DNA of 22,027 bases. Source: UBA7239 sp035456205 (lineage in GTDB: Bacteria > Pseudomonadota > Gammaproteobacteria > Pseudomonadales > UBA7239). The DNA is taken from positions 1 through 22,027 of the forward strand of contig DATIDQ010000050.1 of the NCBI GenBank assembly GCA_035456205.1. Reading direction: 5' to 3'. The notes beneath the pieces were generated by a model that searched no databases, was not told where the DNA came from, and was given only the letters and a program-made list of their open reading frames with translations. Below, piece by piece: positions 1 through 8,032 of this stretch. Made by a program: the position numbers and the translations under genes. The first letter of the stretch is position 1; the number at the start of each line of letters is the position of its first letter.

Positions 1-196
1 GACCTGTATTGCGCGCCATTACGTTGCGCAACACCTGTGCTTCACGCTCTGCCCTGTAAAAGACCACGTCAGGATCTTCTGCTTTTTTGACTTCAGCGAC
101 TTGCTGGGCACAACGCGCACGCTCAGAAATCATCTCCTGAATTTTTGCATCCAGGCTATCAATTTTCTCGCGGAGTTGTTGCAAGGTTATTGTCAT
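1..196 (-). CDS. pheA: Chorismate mutase/prephenate dehydratase (P-protein), N-terminal part
   Basis: This is the first 65 codons of a gene that runs off the left edge of the window. The visible part is the AroQ-type chorismate mutase domain of the bifunctional P-protein, which converts chorismate to prephenate and then to phenylpyruvate for phenylalanine synthesis. It begins MTITLQQLREKIDSLDAKI and continues with FYRAEREAQVLRN, the helical segments typical of this domain in pseudomonad PheA. The ATG at 196 is preceded by a CAGGG ribosome-binding sequence about 7 bases upstream. The gene starts 12 bases after the serC stop, so the two are very probably cotranscribed. The dehydratase and ACT domains would lie outside the window, so their presence is inferred from the family only. 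Confidence 0.88.
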   Translation of the reverse strand, partial: MTITLQQLREKIDSLDAKIQEMISERARCAQQVAEVKKAEDPDVVFYRAEREAQVLRNVMARNTG

Positions 197-208
197 ATGC
201 AAACCCTG

Positions 209-1291
209 TCAGCCGTTGCGTTTGGCAAAATCTTGCATGTGGGCAATTAGTGCATCCACTGCATCTTCACCAACCGCGTTATAGATACTGGCTCGCATAC
301 CGCCTACTGAGCGATGCCCTTTCAAATTCAGCAAACCTGCCAACTCGGCTTCTTTCAAGAATGGTTTATCGAAAGTTTCATTCGGCAATGTAAATGGCAC
401 ATTCATCCACGAGCGACTTTGTAACTCAACCGGATTTTTGTAGAAACCGCTGTTATCAATATAGCCATAGAGTTTTTGAGCTTTACGCTCATTGATCCTG
501 GCAATACCTTCAACACCGCCCTGTGCTTTCAGCCATTTAAATACCAGACCCGCCAGATACCAGGCATAGGTTGGCGGGGTGTTATACATGGAATCATTAT
601 CAGCTGCGGTTTTCCAATCGAGCATTGTTGGTATATCAGCGCGAGACTTAGCAAGTAAATCTTCGCGCACAATAACAATAGTCAAACCTGCAGGGCCGAT
701 ATTTTTCTGGGCACCTGCATAAATCACACCAAATTTTGATATATCAATGGGGCGAGAAAGAATAGTAGATGAAAGATCCGCTACTAATGGAACACCATTT
801 AATTCCGGCACCCAATGAAACTCGACACCACCAATGGTTTCATTTGGCGTGTAATGAAAATATGACGCATCTTTATCCAACTTCCAGCTTTCAAAAGAAG
901 GAATAGTAGAAAAATTACTGTCTTTAGATGATGCAACAACATTGATATCACCGTAACGCCTGGCTTCTTCAATGGCTTTTTTAGACCACTGCCCAGTATT
1001 CAGATAATCCGCTTTGCCACCAACCGACAACAAATTCAGAGGAATAGCGGAAAATTGTGTGGATGCTCCGCCCTGTAGAAACAGCACTTTGTAATTGTCG
1101 GGAATATGTAACAAATCACGTAGATCTTTCTCAGCTTCTGTAGCAATGCCAACTATCTCATCACCGCGATGACTCATTTCCATAATAGACAAACCGCGAC
1201 CGTGCCAATCCAGCATTTCATCACGAGCTTGTTGCAACACCACTTCCGGCAATGCTGCTGGTCCTGCACAAAAATTATACTTCCTGCTCAT
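209..1291 (-). CDS. serC: Phosphoserine aminotransferase
   Basis: This 360-residue protein has the usual length for SerC, the PLP-dependent class V aminotransferase. It converts 3-phosphohydroxypyruvate and glutamate to phosphoserine in serine synthesis, and also acts on the vitamin B6 precursor. It opens with YNFCAGPAALPEVVL, the standard N-terminus. It also has the substrate/PLP segment LFLQGGASTQF and the PLP-lysine region GVIYAGAQKNIGPAGLT, where the lysine of AQKN forms the Schiff base. The C-terminal signature GHRSVGGMRASIYN is present. It lies between gyrA (20-base gap) and pheA (12-base gap) on the same strand, an order known from Pseudomonas. No defects are seen. Confidence 0.97.
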   Translation of the reverse strand: MSRKYNFCAGPAALPEVVLQQARDEMLDWHGRGLSIMEMSHRGDEIVGIATEAEKDLRDLLHIPDNYKVLFLQGGASTQFSAIPLNLLSVGGKADYLNTGQWSKKAIEEARRYGDINVVASSKDSNFSTIPSFESWKLDKDASYFHYTPNETIGGVEFHWVPELNGVPLVADLSSTILSRPIDISKFGVIYAGAQKNIGPAGLTIVIVREDLLAKSRADIPTMLDWKTAADNDSMYNTPPTYAWYLAGLVFKWLKAQGGVEGIARINERKAQKLYGYIDNSGFYKNPVELQSRSWMNVPFTLPNETFDKPFLKEAELAGLLNLKGHRSVGGMRASIYNAVGEDAVDALIAHMQDFAKRNG

Positions 1292-1311
1292 AGTATTTTT
1301 TACCTGTGCTT

Positions 1312-3876
1312 TTATTCAGCAGATTCTTCACCATCGGATTCAGCATCAGACGGCTCTGCAATACGCTCAACACCGACGAGATGCTCATCTTCTTTCAGAC
1401 GGATAACACGCACGCCCTGCGTGTTACGGCTAACGATGGCAATTTCATCTGTGCGTGTGCGAACCAAAGTACCCTGATCAGAAATCAGCATCAATTCATC
1501 GCCATCAAAAACTTGTACCGCGCCGACAATACTGCCGTTACGCTCGGAACATTGCATAGCGATAACACCTTGCGTCCCGCGACCTTTGGTCGGTAACTCC
1601 TCTGCCAGTGTGCGTTTGCCATACCCTTGCTGGCTGACAGTCAGAATTTTTCCACCTTCTGCCGGAATAATCAGTGCAATCATTTGTGCATCAGCAGTCA
1701 AACGAATACCGCGCACACCACGAGCACTGCGACCCATTGCGCGAACGTCATCCTCTTCAAACCGCACCGCTTTACCATTGCTGGCGAACAACATGACATC
1801 GTTTTTACCATTGGTAATTGCTGTGCCTACCAATACATCACCTTCATCCAACTCCAAAGCACGCAAGCCTACTGAACGTGGGCGCGCAAACTCTGTCAGA
1901 AACGTTTTCTTCACCGTACCATTAGCCGTCGCCATAAAAATATAGTGGTCAGCTGTATATTCTTTGACGGTAAGAATAGAAGTAATACGCTCGCCTTCAT
2001 CCAGCGGTAACAAGTTCACCATCGGGCGACCACGTGCACCACGTGCCGCTACCGGAATCTGGTACACCTTGAGCCAATATACTTTGCCTACATTGCTGAA
2101 ACACAAGATCGTGTCATGTGTATTAGCAATCAAAAGATGTTCGACAAAATCTTCGTCTTTTACCGCAGTCGCTGATTTACCCATGCCACCGCGTTTCTGC
2201 GCTTGATACACCTCAAGCGCCTGTGCTTTGGCATAGCCACCGTGTGAAATAGTGACAACACGATCTTCCGGCGTAATCAGGTCTTCTGTGGTGAGATCCA
2301 GCTGCGAGCTGATAATTTCCGTGCGGCGATCATCGTTGTAATCTGCTTTTACCTGTTCCAGTTCTTCACGAATCACTTCCATCAAGCGCGCATAGCTACC
2401 AAGAATTTCAAGGTACTCAGCAATTTGATCAAGTTTTTCCTGATATTCCGCCAACAGTTTTTCATGTTCCATGCCAGTCAGGCGATGCAAACGCAAATCA
2501 AGAATCGCTTGCGCCTGTTCCGCCGACAAATAGTAAGAACCTTCACGCAAACCAAACTCAGCACCGAGTTCATCCGGACGACAAGCAGAATCACCCGCAC
2601 GTTCCAACCATTGCGCTACTGAACCGGGTTTCCAGCCACGCGCGATTAAACGTTCTTTTGCATCAGCAGGTGTTGGTGATTGACGAATCAATTCAATGAC
2701 TTCATCAATATTGGAAATGGCAACCGCAAGACCTTCCAGAAGATGACCGCGTTCACGCGCTTTGCGTAACAGATGCACAGTACGACGTGTTACCACTTCG
2801 CGACGATGGCGCACAAACGCTTCAAGGATGTCCTTGAGGTTCATGATTTTCGGGCGACCATCAGCCAGAGCCACCATGTTGATACCGAACACTGTTTGCA
2901 ATTGTGTTTGTGCATACAGGTTGTTCAGCAATACTTCGCCAGATTCACCGCGTTTCAGCTCGATGACAACGCGCATACCATCTTTATCAGACTCGTCACG
3001 CAGCTCAGAAATGCCTTCGATTTTCTTTTCTTTGACCAGTTCCGCAATTTTTTCAATCAGGCGTGCTTTATTAACCTGATATGGCAATTCATGAATGATG
3101 ACAGTCTCGCGATTGGTTTTATCGTCGCGCTCAACTGTTGCACGCGCACGCACATAAATGCGCCCACGACCAGTGCGATACGCTTCAACGATACCCGCAC
3201 GACCATTGATGATACCTGCCGTTGGGAAATCCGGACCAGGAATGTGTTCCATCAACTCATCAACGCTGATATCCGGATTGCTAATAATTGCCAGACAACC
3301 GTTGATAATTTCACCGAGATTGTGCGGCGGAATATTGGTCGCCATGCCGACAGCAATACCGGATGAACCATTAACCAACAAATTGGGGATGCGTGTTGGC
3401 ATTACCACCGGAATCTGTTCTGTACCGTCATAGTTCGGCGCGTAATCGACGGTATTTTTATCAAGATCAGCTAACAAATCATGCGCAATTTTTGCCATGC
3501 GAATTTCGGTGTAACGCATGGCAGCGGGTGAATCACCGTCAATCGAACCGAAGTTACCCTGCCCGTCTACCAACATGTAGCGCAGCGAAAATGGCTGCGC
3601 CATGCGAACGATAGTGTCATAAACTGCCGAATCACCGTGCGGGTGATATTTACCGATAACGTCACCAACAATACGCGCCGATTTTTTGTAAGGCTTGTTC
3701 CAGACATTGCCCAGTTCGCTCATGGCAAACAGCACTCGACGGTGCACGGGCTTCAAGCCATCACGCACATCAGGCAATGCGCGACCCACGATGACGCTCA
3801 TGGCGTAATCAAGGTAGGACTGCTTCAGTTCGTCTTCGATATTGACCGGGAGGATTTCTTTGGCAAGTTCAGCCAT
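1312..3876 (-). CDS. gyrA: DNA gyrase subunit A
   Basis: GyrA forms the A2B2 type II topoisomerase that introduces negative supercoils. The 854-residue protein matches the family throughout. Tyr122 in AAMRYTEIR is the DNA-cleaving tyrosine, and the preceding region HPHGDSAVYDTIV keeps Ser83 and Asp87, the residues usually changed in quinolone resistance, so this allele looks wild type there. The long coiled-coil arm region and the six-bladed C-terminal DNA-wrapping domain follow. The tail is acidic (DAESDGEESAE), as in Escherichia coli, where the tail tunes supercoiling. The GyrA box reads QKRGGMG, with Met where Lys or Arg is usual. AGGAAAG lies 7 bases before the ATG. It leads a gyrA-serC-pheA run. 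Confidence 0.98.
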   Translation of the reverse strand: MAELAKEILPVNIEDELKQSYLDYAMSVIVGRALPDVRDGLKPVHRRVLFAMSELGNVWNKPYKKSARIVGDVIGKYHPHGDSAVYDTIVRMAQPFSLRYMLVDGQGNFGSIDGDSPAAMRYTEIRMAKIAHDLLADLDKNTVDYAPNYDGTEQIPVVMPTRIPNLLVNGSSGIAVGMATNIPPHNLGEIINGCLAIISNPDISVDELMEHIPGPDFPTAGIINGRAGIVEAYRTGRGRIYVRARATVERDDKTNRETVIIHELPYQVNKARLIEKIAELVKEKKIEGISELRDESDKDGMRVVIELKRGESGEVLLNNLYAQTQLQTVFGINMVALADGRPKIMNLKDILEAFVRHRREVVTRRTVHLLRKARERGHLLEGLAVAISNIDEVIELIRQSPTPADAKERLIARGWKPGSVAQWLERAGDSACRPDELGAEFGLREGSYYLSAEQAQAILDLRLHRLTGMEHEKLLAEYQEKLDQIAEYLEILGSYARLMEVIREELEQVKADYNDDRRTEIISSQLDLTTEDLITPEDRVVTISHGGYAKAQALEVYQAQKRGGMGKSATAVKDEDFVEHLLIANTHDTILCFSNVGKVYWLKVYQIPVAARGARGRPMVNLLPLDEGERITSILTVKEYTADHYIFMATANGTVKKTFLTEFARPRSVGLRALELDEGDVLVGTAITNGKNDVMLFASNGKAVRFEEDDVRAMGRSARGVRGIRLTADAQMIALIIPAEGGKILTVSQQGYGKRTLAEELPTKGRGTQGVIAMQCSERNGSIVGAVQVFDGDELMLISDQGTLVRTRTDEIAIVSRNTQGVRVIRLKEDEHLVGVERIAEPSDAESDGEESAE

Positions 3877-4028
3877 GGTGATACTTTCCTTCTGTGTTGC
3901 CTGGATTGTGTAGATCAGCGGTATTGCAATAAACGGCCAATAATCAACCGCAATTTTTGATGCGGAATTCTAACTCAAACGGGGGGCTTGTGGGGGGATA
4001 GCGGGGCTTGGATCAAAGCGCTTATAGC
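3877..4028. other. Intergenic region between tetR and gyrA, with a G-run cluster
   Basis: These 152 bases separate two minus-strand genes. The gyrA ribosome-binding site (AGGAAAG on the minus strand) is next to the gene. At 3981-4011 the plus strand carries runs of six, six and four G plus a final GG, with loops of five, five and three bases. This is close to a G-quadruplex motif but short of four full runs of three. An AAGCGCTT palindrome lies just after the tetR stop. A gyrA promoter must lie here or upstream, but I could not find a convincing -35/-10 pair. Confidence 0.5.
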
Positions 4029-4625
4029 TCAGTCCAGACAGGACAAATTCGCCAACAGACTTTGCAGATAATCTTCATCGACTGGTTTCCCGGCGATCAA
4101 TGCCCGGTAGTACAGCGGCCCCCATAACTGATCGAGCAGCACTTCCTGACGCACATCACCGCCCAACTCACCGGTTTCTACGGCTTTTTGCAAATCCCGT
4201 AATCCGATGGCCTGCAGGCGAGCAAAGAAACTCTTATATAGAAGATCGAGCATGGCCGGATCAGTACGACACTCTGCCAGCACAGCCAGCAACACTGGGG
4301 TCATTCTGCCGCGTAACAGACTTTTGTACCCCCCCTTCAAACAGGCCAGCAGGTGATGACGAAGGTTATGTCCATCGAAGGGGATTTGAGGCATATGTAA
4401 GGCCTGCTCTGTCAGCACCTCTATTACCAAAGCCACCTTGTTTGGCCACCAACGATAGATCGTAGCTTTACTGACTCCCGCTAGAGTAGCAATCGCCTCA
4501 ATGCTGATGTCGCCATAAGGGCGTTTATCCAGCAATTCTGCCGCTGCCTGGAGGATGGCTTCATGACTGGCCTGGCTTCTGGGCCTGCCGGTGCTACGTT
4601 TCGCTACCGATGCCTGATTATTCAT
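4029..4625 (-). CDS. TetR/AcrR-family transcriptional regulator
   Basis: A 198-residue one-component repressor-type protein. The N-terminus has a basic arm (STGRPRS) followed by a TetR DNA-binding domain at about residues 20-65. The recognition helix region is AGVSKATIYRWWPNK, a classic TetR signature. The C-terminal half is helical and resembles the ligand-binding domain of TetR_C_11-type members (inferred), so the ligand cannot be named. I prefer the ATG at 4625 because it leaves a normal-length arm. A GTG at 4697 would add 24 residues that look non-native, and neither start has a strong ribosome-binding site. It lies upstream of gyrA and diverges from rne. A 19-base inverted repeat in that gap is a candidate operator. 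No efflux or enzyme gene sits next to it to suggest a target. Confidence 0.88.
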   Translation of the reverse strand: MNNQASVAKRSTGRPRSQASHEAILQAAAELLDKRPYGDISIEAIATLAGVSKATIYRWWPNKVALVIEVLTEQALHMPQIPFDGHNLRHHLLACLKGGYKSLLRGRMTPVLLAVLAECRTDPAMLDLLYKSFFARLQAIGLRDLQKAVETGELGGDVRQEVLLDQLWGPLYYRALIAGKPVDEDYLQSLLANLSCLD

Positions 4626-4697
4626 ATTGTCACGTGCCGGCTCACGGTTATGGTTTGAATAGAAGCAGTCTACCAGAGCAACTACCTCTTTTATCAC

Positions 4698-5132
4698 AAT
4701 TTTTCATTGTATTTGAATAAGTTAGGGATCATTGCTATAGTGACTTGCCCGATGTTGATGCCTGCTTTAGATACAGGCTCCGTGGGCAGGGTGGTATCGC
4801 GCGGCTTTGACAAAACATGCCGCCAGTTACCGGACAAGTGTTTACATAATAAACACACCGCATTGCCCGCCCTGTAGTGATGACTGAATTCCGTGCGCCG
4901 CGCCACCATAAAGAGAGCGAGGCGCGCATAGAAAGGTAGCAAGACCGCAGTCCCGTTATCAGTTGCAGTAAGACGTATCAACTTGTTGTACAACAGCAAG
5001 CCACCGCGCCGCTTCAGATAAATCGAGCCAACGCTTTTTTGCCGCCACCCCAGCCGTCCTGCAGGCGATGCATGCGCATAGCAATGTATCGAGTCATTTG
5101 TATATGACCGATGCCTGACAGGACAGAATTAT
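4698..5132. other. Divergent tetR-rne intergenic region / presumed rne leader
   Basis: About 435 bases with no convincing gene. It contains a 19-base inverted repeat (4838-4856) and a 12-base palindrome TGTTGTACAACA (4984-4995). The last 75 bases before rne hold several short inverted repeats: CCTGCAGG at 5058-5065, overlapping ATGCAT and ATGCGCAT at 5068-5079, GTCAT-N6-ATGAC at 5093-5108 and CCTG-A-CAGG at 5114-5122. The final one overlaps the AGGACAG ribosome-binding site of rne. In enterobacteria a long structured rne 5' leader mediates RNase E autoregulation. A comparable role here is inference from position. A weak promoter candidate (TTGCAG at 4963, TTGTAC at 4986) exists, but I do not trust it. 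Confidence 0.5.
4838..4856. promoter_or_regulatory. 19-base perfect inverted repeat, candidate TetR-family operator
   Basis: The sequence is GTGTTTA-CATAA-TAAACAC: two perfect seven-base arms around a five-base spacer. The size and the GTTTA-type half sites resemble operators known for some TetR-family efflux regulators. It lies about 210 bases upstream of the preferred tetR start and about 275 bases upstream of rne. It could equally be an RNA hairpin within the rne leader. Binding is inferred, not shown. Confidence 0.4.
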
Positions 5133-7874
5133 ATGAAACGTATGTTGATCAACGCGACGCAACCCGAAGAGCTGCGCGTAGCACTTGTTGATGGCCAGAA
5201 ACTCTATGACCTCGACATCGAACACACCAACCGCCGCCAGGAAAAGGCAAATATCTACAAAGGTAAAATTACCCGCGTTGAGCCCAGCCTCGAAGCCGCT
5301 TTTGTCGACTATGGCGCTGAGCGTCACGGCTTTCTTTCACTGAAGGAAATCAGCCGCGAATATTTCAGCAAACAGCCTAATGAAATTGATGGCCGCATCA
5401 ATATCCGCGATGTGATCCGTGAAGGCCAGGAAGTTATCGTCCAGATTGATAAAGAAGAACGCGGCAACAAAGGCGCGGCTCTTACCACCTTTATCAGCCT
5501 TGCGGGACGCTATCTGGTATTAATGCCCAACAACCCGCGCGCTGGTGGCATTTCACGCCGTATCGAAGGTGATGACCGCAGCGAACTGAAAGATGCTTTA
5601 GCTGGTCTCGACCTGCCATCCGGCATGGGCACAATTGTGCGCACTGCCGGCATTGGCCGCTCCTCTGAAGAATTGCAGTGGGATCTGGATTATCTGCTCC
5701 AGCTGTGGACTTCCATCAAGACGGAAGCAGACAACAGCAGCGCCCCGCACTTCCTGTTTCAGGAAAGCAATGTGGTGATCCGTGCGATCCGTGATTATCT
5801 GCGTCAGGATATCGGTGAAGTAATTATTGATACGCGCAATGCTTATGAACTGGCGTCTGCGTTTATCCAGCAAGTCATGCCTAACTATCACAGCAAAGTG
5901 AAGTTTTATCAGGATAGCGTGCCGTTGTTTAACCGCTACCAGATCGAAAGCCAGATCGAGACCGCTTTTGAACGCGAGGTAAAACTGCCATCTGGTGGCG
6001 CGATTGTTATTGATGTCACCGAAGCACTGGTGTCTATCGACATCAACTCTTCGCGCGCCACCAAAGGCAGCGACATCGAAGAAACCGCTACCAATACCAA
6101 TCTTGAAGCGGCTGATGAAATTGCACGCCAGTTGCGCCTGCGTGATATTGGCGGCCTGGTTGTGATCGATTTTATCGACATGAACTCCACCAAAAACCAG
6201 CGGGCTGTGGAAGACCGTGTGCGCGATGCCCTGCAAATGGATCGGGCTCGCATACAAGTTGGCCGAATTTCCCGTTTCGGCTTATTGGAAATGTCTCGCC
6301 AACGTCTTCGCCCTTCACTGGGCGAAACATCAGGCCACGTTTGTCCACGCTGTAATGGCCAAGGCACGATACGCGGCACAAAATCCATTGCTCTCGGCCT
6401 GCTCCGTATGCTGGAAGAGGAAGCACAGAAAGAACGCAGCTCTGAAGTCCGCGCCATTACACCGGTATCAGTCGCCAGTTTCCTGCTCAACGAAAAACGC
6501 AAACAGATCAGTGAAATTGAAAAGCGTCATCAATGCCGTGTAGTTATCGTACCAAACCCGGATATGGTGACACCGCACTATCACATCCAGCGTCTGCGTG
6601 ATGACGACGCCCTGCTTGCCCAGACGAGTTTTGAAATAGGTTTGAGTGATGTTGATGTCACTGGTCAGGAAGATGAAGAACACGATCAACAAGGTGCTCC
6701 ACTAAAGACGGCTGCAGTACAGATTCTGGCGCCATCAACACCAGCACCTGTTGCATTGACAACAACCGCGACTCCAACAGCACCCGTTGCAGCACAAACC
6801 ACAGAAGCAAAAACTCCGGGATTCATGAGCCGCCTGTTCGGGAAATTTTTTGGCGAAGAACCCAAAGTAGAACCCACTCCTGTTATTGAAACACCACAGG
6901 AAAAACCGCGTGACCGTGATCGTAATAATGAGCAGCGTCGTCGAGGAAATCGTGGTGGCCGCAACAGAAACAACCGTGAACGTACCGAGCGTGATGACGC
7001 AAATCGCGAGGGAAACACTGGTCGCGACGAGCAACAACAAAATCGTCGTCCGAACAATCAACAGCAGCAGAAACCGCAGCAAAACCAGGGTGGTCAGCAA
7101 CAAGTCAGACCGCCGCGCGGCCAGCAGCCGCGCAATGAAAACCAGCAGCGCCCGGAACGTCCACAACAGGAACGTCCTCCACAACAGCCTCGCGAACAAC
7201 AGGCTCCACGTGAACGGCAGGAAAATGACGGCGCAACAGATGCACCATCGCGTCGTCCATCAGGAAAACGTCCCCGTAACGACCGGCAACGTCAGCGCCC
7301 TGAAAACGATCAGAATCTTGTGGTCGATCAGGTTGCCACAAACATCAATGAGCAACAGATTGCAGCACCACAATTCGGACGTCCTGCACAGGTGGAGCAA
7401 CAACATGAAGCTCGTGCGCCTCGTGTAGAAACCAATCCACCTCCTGCCCAGGTCGCACAAGTACCAGTACAACAGCAACCTGTTGAAACAACACCTGCGG
7501 TAGAAAAACCTGTCGCAGTAACAACACCTGTTGCTGAAAAATCTGTACATACTCCGCAAGCTGCACCCCAACCTGTGAGCAAACCTGCGGCATCTGCTCC
7601 TGTTGCTGTTACACCTACACCTGCTGCAGAACCAACTGCACAGCCAGAGCAGCCGGCACAACCAGCAGCGCAACGTCCGCGCACTCGCCCGAGCAATGAC
7701 CCACGCACTCAAGGCAAGAAAGAGCCGCGTGAGTTTGTCATTGTGACGGAGGAATCCAGAACGCCGGAGCCTCGCATCCCGACTGAAATGGCTCAACCAG
7801 ATCCACAGCGTCAACGCCGTCGCCCAGCCAATGACCCACGGAGCAGGCAAGCAGAAAGCGGTGGAAACAGCTGA
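5133..7874 (+). CDS. rne: Ribonuclease E
   Basis: RNase E is the essential endoribonuclease for mRNA decay and rRNA/tRNA processing, and the scaffold of the RNA degradosome. The catalytic half (about residues 1-510) is complete. It has an S1 domain near residues 38-120, the 5'-sensor pair Arg170/Thr171, metal-binding Asp303 (SIDINS) and Asp346 (VIDFIDM), and the zinc-link CPRC at 404-407. At about 561-577, PGFMSRLFGKFFGEE resembles the amphipathic membrane-anchoring helix. Residues 588-725 are an Arg/Gln-rich RNA-binding-like segment. A Pro/Ala/Val-rich linker follows, then two NDPR motifs at 855-858 and 900-903. The total of 913 residues is shorter than the enterobacterial protein. AGGACAG lies before the ATG and an intrinsic terminator follows. 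It may be autoregulated through its leader. Confidence 0.97.
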   Translation: MKRMLINATQPEELRVALVDGQKLYDLDIEHTNRRQEKANIYKGKITRVEPSLEAAFVDYGAERHGFLSLKEISREYFSKQPNEIDGRINIRDVIREGQEVIVQIDKEERGNKGAALTTFISLAGRYLVLMPNNPRAGGISRRIEGDDRSELKDALAGLDLPSGMGTIVRTAGIGRSSEELQWDLDYLLQLWTSIKTEADNSSAPHFLFQESNVVIRAIRDYLRQDIGEVIIDTRNAYELASAFIQQVMPNYHSKVKFYQDSVPLFNRYQIESQIETAFEREVKLPSGGAIVIDVTEALVSIDINSSRATKGSDIEETATNTNLEAADEIARQLRLRDIGGLVVIDFIDMNSTKNQRAVEDRVRDALQMDRARIQVGRISRFGLLEMSRQRLRPSLGETSGHVCPRCNGQGTIRGTKSIALGLLRMLEEEAQKERSSEVRAITPVSVASFLLNEKRKQISEIEKRHQCRVVIVPNPDMVTPHYHIQRLRDDDALLAQTSFEIGLSDVDVTGQEDEEHDQQGAPLKTAAVQILAPSTPAPVALTTTATPTAPVAAQTTEAKTPGFMSRLFGKFFGEEPKVEPTPVIETPQEKPRDRDRNNEQRRRGNRGGRNRNNRERTERDDANREGNTGRDEQQQNRRPNNQQQQKPQQNQGGQQQVRPPRGQQPRNENQQRPERPQQERPPQQPREQQAPRERQENDGATDAPSRRPSGKRPRNDRQRQRPENDQNLVVDQVATNINEQQIAAPQFGRPAQVEQQHEARAPRVETNPPPAQVAQVPVQQQPVETTPAVEKPVAVTTPVAEKSVHTPQAAPQPVSKPAASAPVAVTPTPAAEPTAQPEQPAQPAAQRPRTRPSNDPRTQGKKEPREFVIVTEESRTPEPRIPTEMAQPDPQRQRRRPANDPRSRQAESGGNS

Positions 7875-7883
7875 TGTCGCCAG

Positions 7884-7910
7884 AAAAAACCGGAGAAATC
7901 CGGTTTTTTT
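7884..7910 (+). terminator. Rho-independent terminator of rne
   Basis: A perfect 11-base-pair stem (AAAAAACCGGA with TCCGGTTTTTT) closes on a GAAA tetraloop, and the T tract runs on to 7910. It starts 9 bases after the rne stop codon. The A tract on the 5' side makes it symmetrical, so it could also act on the other strand, although no minus-strand gene approaches it. Confidence 0.93.
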
Positions 7911-7940
7911 CTATGGTGACTCCGACGCTGAATTGTTTGG

Positions 7941-7952
7941 TATAAGCTTATA
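7941..7952. promoter_or_regulatory. Palindrome TATAAGCTTATA upstream of cysI
   Basis: A 12-base perfect palindrome in an AT-rich stretch about 80 bases before cysI. The 122 bases between the rne terminator and cysI also hold an inverted repeat GGCAG-N10-CTGCC (about 7978-7997) and only a weak GAG ribosome-binding sequence. Assimilatory sulfur genes are usually controlled by CysB in this group, but CysB sites are too loosely defined for me to assign one here. Confidence 0.3.
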
Positions 7953-8032
7953 AATAACAGCACTTTTTATTTAAACAGGCAGTTGTAGTATCCTGCCCGC
8001 CCCGCAAATTCACTATCCGCGTTGTCGAGATT

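Noticed and set aside
2773..3366. 197-codon frame antisense to gyrA
   Set aside because: A shadow of a fully conserved gyrase reading frame, with no start signal and no recognisable domain.
3877..3980. Possible gyrA promoter elements (TTGGCC/TGATCT, TTGATT/AATACC on the minus strand)
   Set aside because: Each pair departs from consensus in several positions and none stands out, so I did not list a promoter.
4629..4697. N-terminal extension of the TetR protein from a GTG at 4697
   Set aside because: The extra 24 residues look unlike a TetR arm and no ribosome-binding site precedes the GTG. The ATG at 4625 gives a normal protein. Not fully excluded.
4694..4999. 101-codon minus-strand reading frame upstream of tetR
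   Set aside because: It starts with TTG, has no ribosome-binding site, resembles no family I know and overlaps the presumed rne leader. A second frame (4735-4929) is also open there, suggesting chance.
6886..7428. 180-codon plus-strand frame inside the rne tail, and several antisense frames at 6686-7850
   Set aside because: All are by-products of the repetitive Arg/Gln/Pro-rich codons of the RNase E tail. Their translations are low complexity and match no family.
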